From: Actinomadura rupiterrae
GTDB lineage: Bacteria; Actinomycetota; Actinomycetes; Streptosporangiales; Streptosporangiaceae
NCBI RefSeq assembly: GCF_024172125.1
Contig: NZ_JAMZEA010000001.1
Coordinates: 868,001-932,000 of the forward strand
Direction: 5' to 3'
Length of the DNA stretch: 64,000 bases
Shown piece by piece: positions 40,724-49,477 of this stretch. Position 1 is the stretch's first letter. Each line of letters opens with the position of its first letter. A model generated the notes under the pieces. That model did not search any database and had not been told where the DNA came from. It saw nothing but the letters and a program-made list of their open reading frames with translations. The translations under genes were made by a program, and so were the position numbers.

Positions 40724-40869
40724 ATCGCGCATGTCGGACTCAGACGCGCGCCGGTCCCGAACCGCACGCCCGTCCTGCACACTCACGCCGTTCAGCCGCA
40801 GGCGGCGGTCTTGAGACTTGCGCCGTTCAGACTCGGGCAGCGGTGTTGAAGCGCGCGCGCCTTGCGGGG

Positions 40870-41724
40870 TCAGACGCGGGCGTTGGTTTCGGCTAGTTCT
40901 ACGACGTTGGCGAGGAGCATGGCGCGGGTCATGGGGCCCACGCCGCCCGGGTTGGGGGCCACCCAGCCCGCGACGTCGGCGACGTCGGCGGCGACGTCGC
41001 CGGCGAGCTTGCCGTCCACGCGGGAGACGCCGACGTCCAGGACGGCCGCGCCGGGCTTGACCATGTCGGGGGTGATCAGGCCGGGGACGCCGGCCGCGGC
41101 GACGATGATGTCGGCGTTGCGGGTGTGCGCGGCCAGGTCGCGGGTGCCGGTGTGGCAGAGCGTCACGGTCGCGTTCTCGGTGCGGCGGGTGAGCAGCAGG
41201 CCGAGGGACCGCCCGACGGTGATGCCGCGGCCGACGACCACGACCTCGGCGCCCGCGATCGGGACGTCGAAGCGGCGCAGCAGCTCGACGATGCCCTTGG
41301 GCGTGCAGGGCAGCGAGCCCGGCTGCATCAGGGTGAGCCGGCCGAGGCTGATCGGCGCGAGGCCGTCGGCGTCCTTGGCCGGGTCGATCATCTCCAGCAC
41401 GCGGAACTCGTCCAGGCCCTTGGGCAGCGGGAGCTGGACGATGTAGCCGGTGCAGGCCGGGTCCTCGTTCAGCTCGCGGACGGCCTGCTCGACCTCCTGC
41501 TGGGTGGCGGTGGCGGGCAGCTCCCGCCGGATCGACTCGATGCCGACCTCGGCGCAGTCGCGGTGCTTCATGTTGACGTAGGCGTGGCTGCCCGGGTCGT
41601 CGCCGACCAGGACGGTGCCGAGCCCGACGTCCACGCCGCGCTGCTTCAGGGCCGCCACGCGGACGGCCAGGTCGGCGCGGATCTCCGCCGCCGTGGCCTT
41701 GCCGTCGAGGATGTTCGCGGTCAT
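40870..41724 (-). CDS. folD: Methylenetetrahydrofolate dehydrogenase/cyclohydrolase
   Basis: This bifunctional enzyme makes 10-formyl-THF from methylene-THF, the one-carbon donor used by PurN and PurH encoded nearby. The 284-residue protein shows [16 protein letters not shown] with the catalytic Lys, the signature [12 protein letters not shown], the DADGL loop, [17 protein letters not shown] (NADP) and [14 protein letters not shown]. The ATG at 41724 has ggaggt; in-frame codons further upstream lie in the riboswitch. Expression should respond to ZTP. Confidence 0.95.
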   Translation of the reverse strand: MTANILDGKATAAEIRADLAVRVAALKQRGVDVGLGTVLVGDDPGSHAYVNMKHRDCAEVGIESIRRELPATATQQEVEQAVRELNEDPACTGYIVQLPLPKGLDEFRVLEMIDPAKDADGLAPISLGRLTLMQPGSLPCTPKGIVELLRRFDVPIAGAEVVVVGRGITVGRSLGLLLTRRTENATVTLCHTGTRDLAAHTRNADIIVAAAGVPGLITPDMVKPGAAVLDVGVSRVDGKLAGDVAADVADVAGWVAPNPGGVGPMTRAMLLANVVELAETNARV

Positions 41725-41783
41725 CGGTGTACCTCCGCGGGTCCGGCGGGGGCGCGCACAGCGCGGCCCCGGTCTGCGAGCCT

Positions 41784-41864
41784 CCGGCACCCAGGCGCGC
41801 GGTGTCCGGACCGTCTCCGCTCCCCGGTGGTCGAATCCACCTTGTCTGCGCCAGTCGCGTCCGG
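41784..41864 (-). promoter_or_regulatory. ZTP (pfl) riboswitch upstream of folD
   Basis: On the minus strand the conserved blocks follow in order: CGCGACTGGCG, a short stem AAGGTGGA...CCACC, CCACCGGGGAGCG, and the distal element GCGCGCCTGGGTGCC that forms the pseudoknot. This matches the pfl/ZTP aptamer, which senses ZMP/ZTP, a signal of 10-formyl-THF shortage. The expression platform (41725-41783) can pair GC-rich arms around the ggaggt ribosome site. Assigned by recall of the consensus, not by a covariance search. Confidence 0.85.
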
Positions 41865-41870
41865 CTCATG

Positions 41871-43061
41871 CTACCGGGCGGGCCCCCTGCCGAGCGCCGC
41901 GATGGCCTCCAACCTGGGACGGCGCTTGGCCGGGTTGTCCAGGCTGCTGCCGCGCGCGTCGCCCAGCTCGTCGCGGACGAACGCCTCGGTGCGCGCGACG
42001 GCCTCGCGGAGCGCGTCGTCCGGCGGGACGAAGGACGCCCAGACGATCTCGCCCGCGTCGGCGTCGAAGTCCCAGAGCCCGACCAGCCGCCCGCGGTCCA
42101 CGATGCCCTGCGCGGGCATGTCGGACAGGCCGCCGAGCGTCCCGCGGCCGAGCAGGGGCGGCAGGTCGCGCGCGGCGTCGGCCGGGTCGATCATGCTCGC
42201 CAGGTCGCGGCGGAGCAGGAAGATCCCGTCGATCCAGCCGACGAGCGCGTACTCCGGTTCGCTGGGCGGGACGTAGCGGGCGTACTCGGCGGCGTCGTCC
42301 TCGGTGGCCAGGACGTCGCCCTCCAGCGGGACGAGGCCGAGCGGCTCGACCGCGGCCTTGGCATCCCGGACGCCGAGCCGGGAGAACCAGCGGAACTGGG
42401 CGAGCGTCGCGCCGCCCGTCCAGGACCAGTAGCGGCGGGCGAGTTCGGTGCGGGCCTCGTCCTCGCTGTACGGGATGTCGAGCGACCAGGGCGTGTAGGC
42501 GTAGCGCTGGTTGTCGAGGCGCCCGTCGAGCGGGACGCGGCGGATCCGACCGGTCGCCTGGAGCAGGCCGAGCGCGACGGGCAGCGTCGTGGAGACGCCC
42601 TTCTTCCGGCCCGCGTCCCCCAGGTTCCGGACGGTGTCGCCGAGCACTTCGCGCAGGGCCTTGGGGGCGAGCGGGCCGTCCGCCTCGTCCAGGGCGGTGA
42701 GGACGGCGCGTCCGAGCGCGTCGATCTCGGCGCGCGGCACGCCCAGCTTCCCGACGACCGCGACCTCGCCGAGCGGAGCGTCCTCGCCCGCCTTGAGGCC
42801 GAGCGCGTAGTCGGCGGCGGGCAGCACGTAGGCGCAGCCGCGCGCGGACGGCAGCTCGTGGATCGCGAGGCCCGCCACGGCCCGGTCGACGTCCTCGCGG
42901 GACGTCCCGGACCTGGCGTGCAGTTGCAGGTACGGGTTCACGCCGCCGACCGACCGCGCCCAGCCGGTGCGGGCGAGGGTCCCGGCGGGGGCGGCGCCGC
43001 GGAGCGTGCCGTCCAGGCCCTGCCGGTGCGCCCACCAGGCACGCAACTTGATCGCGTCCAT
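41871..43061 (-). CDS. Winged-helix DNA-binding (HTH_42/YcaQ-like) protein
   Basis: The 396-residue protein from MDAIKLRAWWAHRQGL matches the winged-helix DNA-binding domain group found in DNA glycosylase-related AlkX/YcaQ-like proteins: GWARSVGGVNPYLQLHAR, VPLDGRLDNQRYAYTPWSL and a C-terminal ALVGWIDGIFLLRRDLAS. It may act in DNA repair, but catalytic residues were not verified. The ATG at 43061 lacks a good ribosome site. The stop codon is 7 bases before the riboswitch, so folD may also be read from this gene. Confidence 0.75.
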   Translation of the reverse strand: MDAIKLRAWWAHRQGLDGTLRGAAPAGTLARTGWARSVGGVNPYLQLHARSGTSREDVDRAVAGLAIHELPSARGCAYVLPAADYALGLKAGEDAPLGEVAVVGKLGVPRAEIDALGRAVLTALDEADGPLAPKALREVLGDTVRNLGDAGRKKGVSTTLPVALGLLQATGRIRRVPLDGRLDNQRYAYTPWSLDIPYSEDEARTELARRYWSWTGGATLAQFRWFSRLGVRDAKAAVEPLGLVPLEGDVLATEDDAAEYARYVPPSEPEYALVGWIDGIFLLRRDLASMIDPADAARDLPPLLGRGTLGGLSDMPAQGIVDRGRLVGLWDFDADAGEIVWASFVPPDDALREAVARTEAFVRDELGDARGSSLDNPAKRRPRLEAIAALGRGPAR

Positions 43062-43146
43062 GGGGTCAGTGTGCCCGGAGTGGTTTCCCGGAATCGCGGC
43101 GAAGTGGCCGTTCCGGGTGTCCGGTTTGAGGCTTAACGTCGCTTCC

Positions 43147-43740
43147 ATGAACGACGCATGGTTCGACCGTCCCGTGCTGGCCGGGCGGTACGTCCGGCTG
43201 GAGCCGCTGACCCTGGAGCACGCCGAGGGCCTGCTCGACGCGGGCAAGGACCCGCAGGTGTGGCGCTGGCTGAGCCGCCGTCAGCCCGCCGACCTCGCCG
43301 AGATGCGGGACTTCGTCGCGGACGCGCTGGCCGCCTGCGACCGGCGCGAGCGCCTGCCCTGGGCCCAGATCGACGCGGCGACCGGCGAGGTCGCGGGGAC
43401 GACGTCCTTCTACGAGATCGACCCGGCGCACCGGAACCTCTACATCGGGCACACCTGGATCGGGGCGCGCTGGCAGCGCAGCGGCATCAACACCGAGTCC
43501 AAGCTGCTGCTCCTGGAACACGCCTTCGACGGCCTCGGCGCGCTCCGCGTCGGCTGGCACACCGACCGGCTGAACGAGCGGTCCCGCGCGGCGATCGAGC
43601 GGCTCGGCGCGTCCTTCGAGGGCTTCCACCGGCGGCACCGCATCCGCCCGGACGGGACGCTCCGCGACACCGCCGTCTACGCGATGATCGACACCGAGTG
43701 GCCGGAGGCCGCGGCGGCGCTCCGCGCCCGCCTGCGCTAG
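43147..43740 (+). CDS. GNAT-family acetyltransferase (RimJ/RimL type)
   Basis: The 197-residue protein has the acetyl-CoA fold typical of ribosomal-protein-type acetyltransferases: VRLEPLTLEHAEGLL at the start, GTTSFYEIDPAHRNLYIGH, WIGARWQRSGINTESKLLLL (the CoA loop), and VGWHTDRLNERSRAAIERLG. The substrate is unknown. No ribosome site precedes the ATG; a leaderless transcript is possible. It is divergent from the winged-helix gene. Confidence 0.85.
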   Translation: MNDAWFDRPVLAGRYVRLEPLTLEHAEGLLDAGKDPQVWRWLSRRQPADLAEMRDFVADALAACDRRERLPWAQIDAATGEVAGTTSFYEIDPAHRNLYIGHTWIGARWQRSGINTESKLLLLEHAFDGLGALRVGWHTDRLNERSRAAIERLGASFEGFHRRHRIRPDGTLRDTAVYAMIDTEWPEAAAALRARLR

Positions 43741-43916
43741 TCCTGGTCGGCGCGCCCGCGCCAGGCGATGATCCGGTCGGTGCCGTGCCAGCCCAGCTGC
43801 GCCGCGAGCATCGCCGCCGCGGCGGCGGCGAGCACCCCGATGAGCTGCCGGGACTCCATGAGCAGGGCAGGGGCCTGGAGGACGGAGCCAAGCAGCCAGC
43901 CGATCACGTGTTCCAT
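43737..43916 (-). CDS. Small membrane protein
   Basis: The 59-residue frame MEHVIGWLLGSVLQAPALLM... has two hydrophobic stretches and a short charged C-terminus (RIIAWRGRADQD). A gggaga site lies 8 bases before the ATG at 43916. The stop overlaps the convergent acetyltransferase stop by 4 bases. It has no recognisable family; the ribosome site and charge pattern are the main support. Confidence 0.45.
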   Translation of the reverse strand: MEHVIGWLLGSVLQAPALLMESRQLIGVLAAAAAAMLAAQLGWHGTDRIIAWRGRADQD

Positions 43917-44032
43917 GCGCGGTTCTCCCAAGAGACGGCCGCGCGAAGGTCAGGAACAAGCAATGCGACGCGGCCTCCCCCGAGGCTAAGCGAGGAAAAA
44001 AGTAAAGAACGCCAAGATCAAGCCGGTTCCGG

Positions 44033-44215
44033 CGGCCTAACGGCCGCCAGGACCGGCGTGCTGCGGCGCGCCCCCGCAGGACTTGCAGCGGCTAACGGCC
44101 GCCGGGACCGGCGCGCTGTGCGCTCCTGCAGGAGTTGCAGCGGCCTGACGGCCGCCAGGACCGGCGCGCTGTGCGCTCCCGCAGGAGTTGCAGCGGCCTA
44201 GCGGCCGCCGGGGCT
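44033..44215. repeat. 53-bp tandem repeat, 3.3 copies, downstream of purH
   Basis: Units beginning near 44038, 44093, 44146 and 44199 (periods 55, 53, 53) share cggccgccaggaccggcg and gcaggagttgcagcgg. The last partial unit ends 15 bases from the purH stop. Units are not multiples of three and each carries stops, so no protein is encoded. Confidence 0.9.
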
Positions 44216-44230
44216 GCTGGTTGTTGCTGC

Positions 44231-45799
44231 TTAGTGGAAGAAGTGGCGGGTGCCGGTGAAGTACATGGTGATTCCGGCCTTCTCCGCCGCTTCGATGGCG
44301 AGTTCGTCGCGGATGGAGCCGCCGGGCTGGACGACGGCGGTGACGCCGGCGTCGAGGAGGATCTGGAGGCCGTCCGGGAAGGGGAAGAACGCGTCGGACG
44401 CGGCGACCGAGCCGCGGGCGCGCTCCTCGCCGGCGCGGGAGACCGCGAGGCGCGCGGAGTCGACGCGGTTGACCTGGCCCATGCCGACGCCGACGGTCGC
44501 GCCGTCCTTGGCGAGCAGGATCGCGTTGGACTTGACCGGGCGGCACGCCTTCCAGGCGAACGCGAGGTCGCGCAGGGTGGCCTCGTCGGCGGGGGCGCCG
44601 GTCTTGAGGTCCCAGTTCGCGGGGTCGTCGCCCTCGGCGTCCACCCGGTCGACGGTCTGGATCAGCAGGCCGCCGTCGATCCGGCGCGACTCGGTCGGGT
44701 TGGCCGGGCCGCCGGGGCAGACCAGGAGGCGGACGTTCTTGAACCGGTCGGTGAGGATCGTCACGGCCTCGTCCTCGAAGGACGGGGCGATGATCACCTC
44801 GGCGAAGCTCCCGGTGACCTGCTGCGCCATCGCCGCGGTGACCGGGCGGTTCGCGGCGATCACGCCGCCGTAGGCGGACGCCGGGTCGCACTCCAGGGCC
44901 TTGCGGTGCGCCTCGGCGATGTCCGCGCCGACGGCGAGGCCGCACGGGTTGGCGTGCTTGATGATCGCGACGCACGGGTCGGCGAAGTCGTAGGCGGAGC
45001 GGTGCGCGGCGTCGGTGTCGACGTAGTTGTTGTACGACATCTCCTTGCCGTACAGCTGCTCGGCGTTGGCGAGGCCGCCCTTGCCGCCGGGGTCGGTGTA
45101 GAGCGCGGCGCGCTGGTGCGGGTTCTCGCCGTACCGCAGCGGGTTCTTGCGCTCCCAGGTCGCGCCGGTGAAGTCGGGCCAGCCGGTCTCGGCGGCCTGC
45201 TCGTCCGGCGCGTAGGACGAGGCGAACCACGACGCCACCGCCACGTCGTAGGCGGCGGTGTGCGCGAACGCCTGCGCGGCGAGGCGGCGGCGCTGCTCCA
45301 GCGTGAACCCGCCCGCCTTCACGGCCTCCAGGACGTCGCCGTAGCCGTCCGGGGAGACGACGACCGCGACGCTGGCGTGGTTCTTGGCGGCGGCGCGGAC
45401 CATCGTCGGGCCGCCGATGTCGATCTGCTCGACGCACTCGTCCGGCTTCGCCCCGGACGCGACCGTGTCGGAGAACGGGTAGAGGTTCACCACCGCCAGG
45501 TCGAACGGCTCGACGTGCAGGTCGTCGAGCTGCTGGAGGTGGTCCGCCTTGCGCCGGTCGGCGAGCAGGCCCGCGTGCACCTTCGGGTGCAGCGTCTTGA
45601 CCCGCCCGTCCAGGCACTCGGGGAACCCGGTGAGCTTCTCCACCTTCATGACCGGGACGCCCGCGGCGGCGATCCGGCCGGCCGTGGAGCCGGTCGAGAC
45701 GATCTCGACCCCCGCCTCGTGGAGCCCCTTGGCGAGCTCCTCCAGCCCCGTCTTGTCGTACACGCTGATCAGCGCGCGCCTGATACCCACCCGACTCAC
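44231..45799 (-). CDS. purH: AICAR transformylase / IMP cyclohydrolase
   Basis: This bifunctional enzyme performs the last two steps of IMP synthesis. The 522-residue protein has an N-terminal cyclohydrolase ([39 protein letters not shown]) and the C-terminal transformylase with [13 protein letters not shown], the catalytic Lys-His pair in [13 protein letters not shown], and [14 protein letters not shown]. The GTG start overlaps the purN stop (GTGA). It uses 10-formyl-THF provided through FolD. Confidence 0.97.
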   Translation of the reverse strand: MSRVGIRRALISVYDKTGLEELAKGLHEAGVEIVSTGSTAGRIAAAGVPVMKVEKLTGFPECLDGRVKTLHPKVHAGLLADRRKADHLQQLDDLHVEPFDLAVVNLYPFSDTVASGAKPDECVEQIDIGGPTMVRAAAKNHASVAVVVSPDGYGDVLEAVKAGGFTLEQRRRLAAQAFAHTAAYDVAVASWFASSYAPDEQAAETGWPDFTGATWERKNPLRYGENPHQRAALYTDPGGKGGLANAEQLYGKEMSYNNYVDTDAAHRSAYDFADPCVAIIKHANPCGLAVGADIAEAHRKALECDPASAYGGVIAANRPVTAAMAQQVTGSFAEVIIAPSFEDEAVTILTDRFKNVRLLVCPGGPANPTESRRIDGGLLIQTVDRVDAEGDDPANWDLKTGAPADEATLRDLAFAWKACRPVKSNAILLAKDGATVGVGMGQVNRVDSARLAVSRAGEERARGSVAASDAFFPFPDGLQILLDAGVTAVVQPGGSIRDELAIEAAEKAGITMYFTGTRHFFH

Positions 45800-46449
45800 C
45801 GGCCGAGCTCCCCTCCATCGTCAGCGGACGTGTTGGTACTGCCGTTCATCGAGACCCGCCGGCCCTCGGTGGTCCAGCCGTCGCGGGCGAGCCGGCCGAC
45901 GACGTCCACCAGGAGGCGGCGCTCGACCTGCTTGATGCGCTCGTGCAGGGAGTCCTCGTCGTCGTCCCGGCGCACCGGGAGGGACTCCTGGGCGATCACG
46001 GGTCCGGTGTCCACGCCTTCGTCGACGAAGTGCACGGTACAGCCCGTCACCTTGACACCGTAGGCCAGGGCGTCCCGGACGGCGTGCGCGCCGGGGAACG
46101 CCGGCAGCAGCGCCGGGTGGGTGTTGACCGTCCGGCCGCCGAACCGGGCCAGGAACGCGGGGCCGAGGATCTTCATGAACCCGGCGGAGACCACCAGGTC
46201 GGGCTCGTGGGCGGCGACGGCGTCCGCGAGCGCGGCGTCCCAGCCGGCGCGGTCCGGGAAGTCCGGGATCTTCAGCGTGAAGGTCGGGAGGTCCGCCTCG
46301 TGCGCGCGCGTGAGGCCGGCGATTCCGTCGCGGTCGGCGCCCACGGCCACTACGGACGCCCCGTAGGCTGGATCTGCGCACGCGTCGAGGAGCGCCTGTA
46401 GGTTGGTCCCCGCGCCGGAGACGAGGACGACGAGCCGGGCGGACACCAT
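45796..46449 (-). CDS. purN: Phosphoribosylglycinamide formyltransferase
   Basis: This enzyme transfers formyl from 10-formyl-THF to GAR in purine synthesis. The 217-residue protein has [16 protein letters not shown] (phosphate loop), the catalytic region [13 protein letters not shown] (Asn, His) and [14 protein letters not shown] (Asp). The ATG at 46449 has gaggag. It is first of a purN-purH operon and translationally coupled to purH. Confidence 0.96.
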   Translation of the reverse strand: MVSARLVVLVSGAGTNLQALLDACADPAYGASVVAVGADRDGIAGLTRAHEADLPTFTLKIPDFPDRAGWDAALADAVAAHEPDLVVSAGFMKILGPAFLARFGGRTVNTHPALLPAFPGAHAVRDALAYGVKVTGCTVHFVDEGVDTGPVIAQESLPVRRDDDEDSLHERIKQVERRLLVDVVGRLARDGWTTEGRRVSMNGSTNTSADDGGELGR

Positions 46450-46634
46450 GACTCCTCAGCGGTGACGTCGGGGCGGTACGAGCGAGGCAAAGCCTATCGG
46501 CCCTGCTCCGCGCCCCCGAACCGGCGCCGCGGTGAGGCCACCGGACCTCGCCCCGGCGCGCGCGTGGCAGCCGAACAGCTCCATATCCGCTCCGTATCCG
46601 CCCGATTCCCATTCGCCAGCAGGGGGACCGCCAA

Positions 46635-47123
46635 GTGAACGACCAGCCGGGGCCGTCCGGCCAGCCGACCTCGCAGGACCCGTGGCGGCCGCCCGAGCCG
46701 CAGGGTCCGCCTCCCGGCGGCGCGCTGCCGCCGGGCGCCGCCGAGCAGACGGCCCGGCGCGCGCTGTGGCTCGGCGTCGGCTCGCTGGTGATCACCCTGT
46801 TCTTCTGGCCGGGCGGGCTCGCGCTCGGCGTCGCCGCGCTGGTCGTCGCGACCAAGGCGCGGCGGCTGGCGGCGGGACGCACCGCGCCGCCGCCCGGCGT
46901 CACCGGCGGCCTGGTCACCGGGACGATCTCGGTCGTGCTGGGAGTGCTGATGCTCGGCCTCGCGGTCTACCTGTGGCCCGAGGTCAGCGCCCTGGAGAAC
47001 TGCAAGTCCGACGCCAACACGCAGACCGACCGGGCCGCGTGCGAGGCCAAGTGGCTGCCGGAGATCGCGCACAAGCTGCACGTCCGCACCTCGGACCTCG
47101 ACCCGCTGAAGGGCATGCTCTAA
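46635..47123 (+). CDS. DUF4190-like membrane protein
   Basis: The 162-residue protein starts with a Pro/Gly-rich tail of about 35 residues, then two hydrophobic helices with the DUF4190 pattern (SLVITLFFWPGGLALGVAAL, ATKARR loop, GLVTGTISVVLGVLMLGLA), and a polar C-terminus with two Cys (CKSDANTQTDRAACEAKW) that could form a disulfide outside the cell. The GTG start has aggggga. Function is unknown. Confidence 0.75.
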   Translation: MNDQPGPSGQPTSQDPWRPPEPQGPPPGGALPPGAAEQTARRALWLGVGSLVITLFFWPGGLALGVAALVVATKARRLAAGRTAPPPGVTGGLVTGTISVVLGVLMLGLAVYLWPEVSALENCKSDANTQTDRAACEAKWLPEIAHKLHVRTSDLDPLKGML

Positions 47124-47133
47124 CCGGACCGAA

Positions 47134-47169
47134 GGACGGGCCGGAGGACGGGCCGGAGGACGGGCCGGA
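47134..47169. repeat. 12-bp tandem repeat, 3 copies, after DUF4190-like stop
   Basis: ggacgggccgga repeats perfectly at 47134, 47146 and 47158, starting 10 bases after the stop codon. The last copy forms one arm of the hairpin that follows. Confidence 0.92.
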
Positions 47170-47195
47170 GTCGCGGGGTTAGCGGCTCCGGCCCG
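47161..47195. terminator. Probable terminator between convergent genes
   Basis: cgggccggag and ctccggcccg pair over a 15-base loop. It lies between the DUF4190-like gene and the convergent DUF6350 gene. There is no strong T run. Confidence 0.5.
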
Positions 47196-47214
47196 TTCCG
47201 CGTTCCAAGAGTGG

Positions 47215-49260
47215 CTAGGCGTCGTCGCGGGGGTCGTCGCGGAGGACGTAGATCGCGCCGCCGCGGTTCTCGGTGCGTTCCGGCTCGTCCGGGCGGGGAC
47301 GCGGGACGTCCGTCTCGTCCGGCTCTGGTGTGATTTCCGGCTCAGGGGTGTGCTCGACCACAGGGGCGGGCGGCGGCTCGGGGGCGGGCGCGGGCTCGGG
47401 CTCGGGCGGCGGGGCCGGGTCGTCCATGAGGTCGGGGAGTTCGTCCTCGTAGCGGGTCTTGGACCTGGCCGGACGGCGCGGCGCCAAGACGGGCTCGGCC
47501 TCCTCGAACTCCAGCGGGTCGGACGCGTAGGGCGACGCCGACGGCTCGGGAGCGGCAGGCGACGGCGGCGCCTCGGGAGCGCTCCGGCCAGGAACGGGAC
47601 GGCTGGGAGCGGGACGGCTGGGGGCGGGCGTGTCGGGGCGCCGGCGGCGGTCCTCGCCGGTCGCGGGCTCGGGCGCGTCCCGGCGGACGGTCTCGGTCCT
47701 GGCCTCGGCGGCGGGCTCGGGCGGGAGGGCGTCCGGAGCGGCGGCGCGGCGGAGGATGCGCCAGTTCGCCAGCCAGGCGGCGATCGCGGCGGAGATCCCG
47801 ACCTCCAGCGCCGCGAGCAGCCCGACCTGCCACGCGGACGGCCCGACGGTCGCCATCCGCTCTCCGCCCAGCGGCCCGCCGGACAGCGCGGCGAGGACGG
47901 CCGTGACGAGCCCAGTGAGCGCCCCAGAAGCGAACCCCCACAAAGGCGCGGACTCCGACACGGTGCTCGGCATCGCCCGGACGGTCAGCACCCCGCCGAC
48001 CGCCCCGGCCAGGAACGGCACGGCGAGCGCCAGCAGGGACGGCACGGGCGCGGGACCCGGCTGCGGCAGCGCCGCGAGCGGCGGGAACACGGGCACGACG
48101 TCCAGGATCACGCCGTTGGCCGAGACGCTCGTCCCGGCGCCGACGGCGAAGCCGGGGCCGATCGCGTACGCCATCCCCCAGATCACCGCGTTCGGCAGGA
48201 AGGCCACCTGGACCAGGACGAGCAGGACCCCGCCCACGATCCCGGGCGCGAGCAGGTCGTACTGCCGCGCGGCCTCGCCGGTGTGCATCGCCAGGGACGC
48301 GCCGACCAGCACCGCGCCCCCGCCGAGCAGCACCGACACCGATCCGGCGACGCCGACCACCAGCGAGCGCGGCCGCTCGGGCAGCAGCCGCAGCAGCGCG
48401 CCGAGCCCGGACCGGACGCGCCGTCCGCGCGCCGCGACGACCGTCCGCGCCGCGCCCATCCCGCCGCTGACGGCCGCGACCGTGAAGCACGCCACGACCG
48501 CCTGCCAGGGCGAGGGCTTGGCCACCGGGGACGCCGCCGCGAGCGCGAGCAGCCCGGCGAGCGCCGCGTACGGGGCGGCCAGCGCCACGGCGGCGCCGAG
48601 GACGGCGCGCCGCGCGTCCGCTCCACCCGCCGCGGCAGGGTGCCGCACCGCGTCCCGGGGCAGCCCGCGCCTGATCATCCAGCCGCCGCTGCGGTACAGC
48701 AGGAAGCCCGGGATCAGCAGGACGCCGAGCGGCAGCAGCCCGACCCGCCCGTGGTCGACCGAGAACCCCGCGTGGTGCGAGACCAGCCAGAAGTTGACCG
48801 CCGTCCGGAACACGCCGGGCAGGCCGTGCCCGAAGGCGGTCCGGGGCGCGGCGATCCAGCCGGCAAGGGTGATCGTGGTGAGCACGGCGAGGCCGATGCC
48901 GATGCACCAGACCGCGCCGACCAGCCCGTTCACCCACAGCGGCCGCTGCGCCGATGTGACCGGGATCTCGTTCGGGCCCGAAGGACCACCGGACCGCCCG
49001 TCCGGCTCCCGGGGCCCGGAAGGACCGCCGGACCGCCCGCCCGGCTCCCGCGGCCCGGAAGGACCTCCGGACCGCCCGCCCGATTCCGGCGGACCGCTGG
49101 AGCGTCCGCCCGGTCCCGAAGGGCCTGCGGAGCGTCCGTCCGGGGCGTGCGGCGGGGCGTCCGGGCGGCTCCGGGACGCGCCGGAGCCCGGTGGCGCGGG
49201 GCTGCCCGCCGCCGCGCCGGTCGCCGTCCGCTGCCGTCCCGTCTCGCTCACGGCGTCCAT
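47215..49260 (-). CDS. DUF6350 (PerM-like) multi-pass membrane protein
   Basis: From MDAVSETGRQRT (ATG 49260, gggggtg site) the protein has 681 residues. A repeat-rich polar N-terminus of about 110 residues is followed by about 10-12 hydrophobic helices (starting LWVNGLVGAVWCIGIGLAVL) and a Pro/Glu-rich disordered C-terminus of about 190 residues ending YVLRDDPRDDA. The membrane core and the position near sucCD and purN-purH fit the DUF6350 family, named for a link to cell division in mycobacteria. Function in this organism is unknown. Confidence 0.8.
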   Translation of the reverse strand: MDAVSETGRQRTATGAAAGSPAPPGSGASRSRPDAPPHAPDGRSAGPSGPGGRSSGPPESGGRSGGPSGPREPGGRSGGPSGPREPDGRSGGPSGPNEIPVTSAQRPLWVNGLVGAVWCIGIGLAVLTTITLAGWIAAPRTAFGHGLPGVFRTAVNFWLVSHHAGFSVDHGRVGLLPLGVLLIPGFLLYRSGGWMIRRGLPRDAVRHPAAAGGADARRAVLGAAVALAAPYAALAGLLALAAASPVAKPSPWQAVVACFTVAAVSGGMGAARTVVAARGRRVRSGLGALLRLLPERPRSLVVGVAGSVSVLLGGGAVLVGASLAMHTGEAARQYDLLAPGIVGGVLLVLVQVAFLPNAVIWGMAYAIGPGFAVGAGTSVSANGVILDVVPVFPPLAALPQPGPAPVPSLLALAVPFLAGAVGGVLTVRAMPSTVSESAPLWGFASGALTGLVTAVLAALSGGPLGGERMATVGPSAWQVGLLAALEVGISAAIAAWLANWRILRRAAAPDALPPEPAAEARTETVRRDAPEPATGEDRRRRPDTPAPSRPAPSRPVPGRSAPEAPPSPAAPEPSASPYASDPLEFEEAEPVLAPRRPARSKTRYEDELPDLMDDPAPPPEPEPAPAPEPPPAPVVEHTPEPEITPEPDETDVPRPRPDEPERTENRGGAIYVLRDDPRDDA
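48963..49140 (-). repeat. 39-bp in-frame tandem repeat in DUF6350 N-terminus
   Basis: About three good copies of a 13-residue unit (GRSGGPSGPREPG, GRSGGPSGPREPD, GRSGGPSGPNEIP) preceded by degenerate ones. The unit is polar and Gly/Ser/Pro-rich, predicted disordered and cytoplasmic. Confidence 0.85.
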
Positions 49261-49477
49261 GCTGGCACCCCCACCTCGCCCAACGGCCGCCCATTCCCGG
49301 CGTGTCGCCTTTGCGGCGGGGAGGCGGCGCGAGCACGCCGCGAGGGCGGCAGGATGTACCGAGCACGCGCAACGATCGGATAACCCTGGATCCTCACGCG
49401 GTTCCGTCGCGTTGTGCGCGTCAGGAGCGGTCGCGTCTGTTCGGGGAGGGGCCGCTCGTCCCACGGGGAGGGATCAG

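Noticed and set aside
41820..41864. tRNA-like word ggttcgaatcc-type near folD
   Set aside because: The similar sequence (ggtggattcgacc on the minus strand) is a stem of the ZTP aptamer; no cloverleaf can be folded.
44033..44215. CRISPR-like repeat array
   Set aside because: Units are directly adjacent with no unique spacers and there are no cas genes; it is a minisatellite.
44037..44230. C-terminal CxxC-containing extension read from the purH-side repeats
   Set aside because: The 53-bp unit is not a multiple of three and each unit brings its own stop; purH ends normally at 44231.
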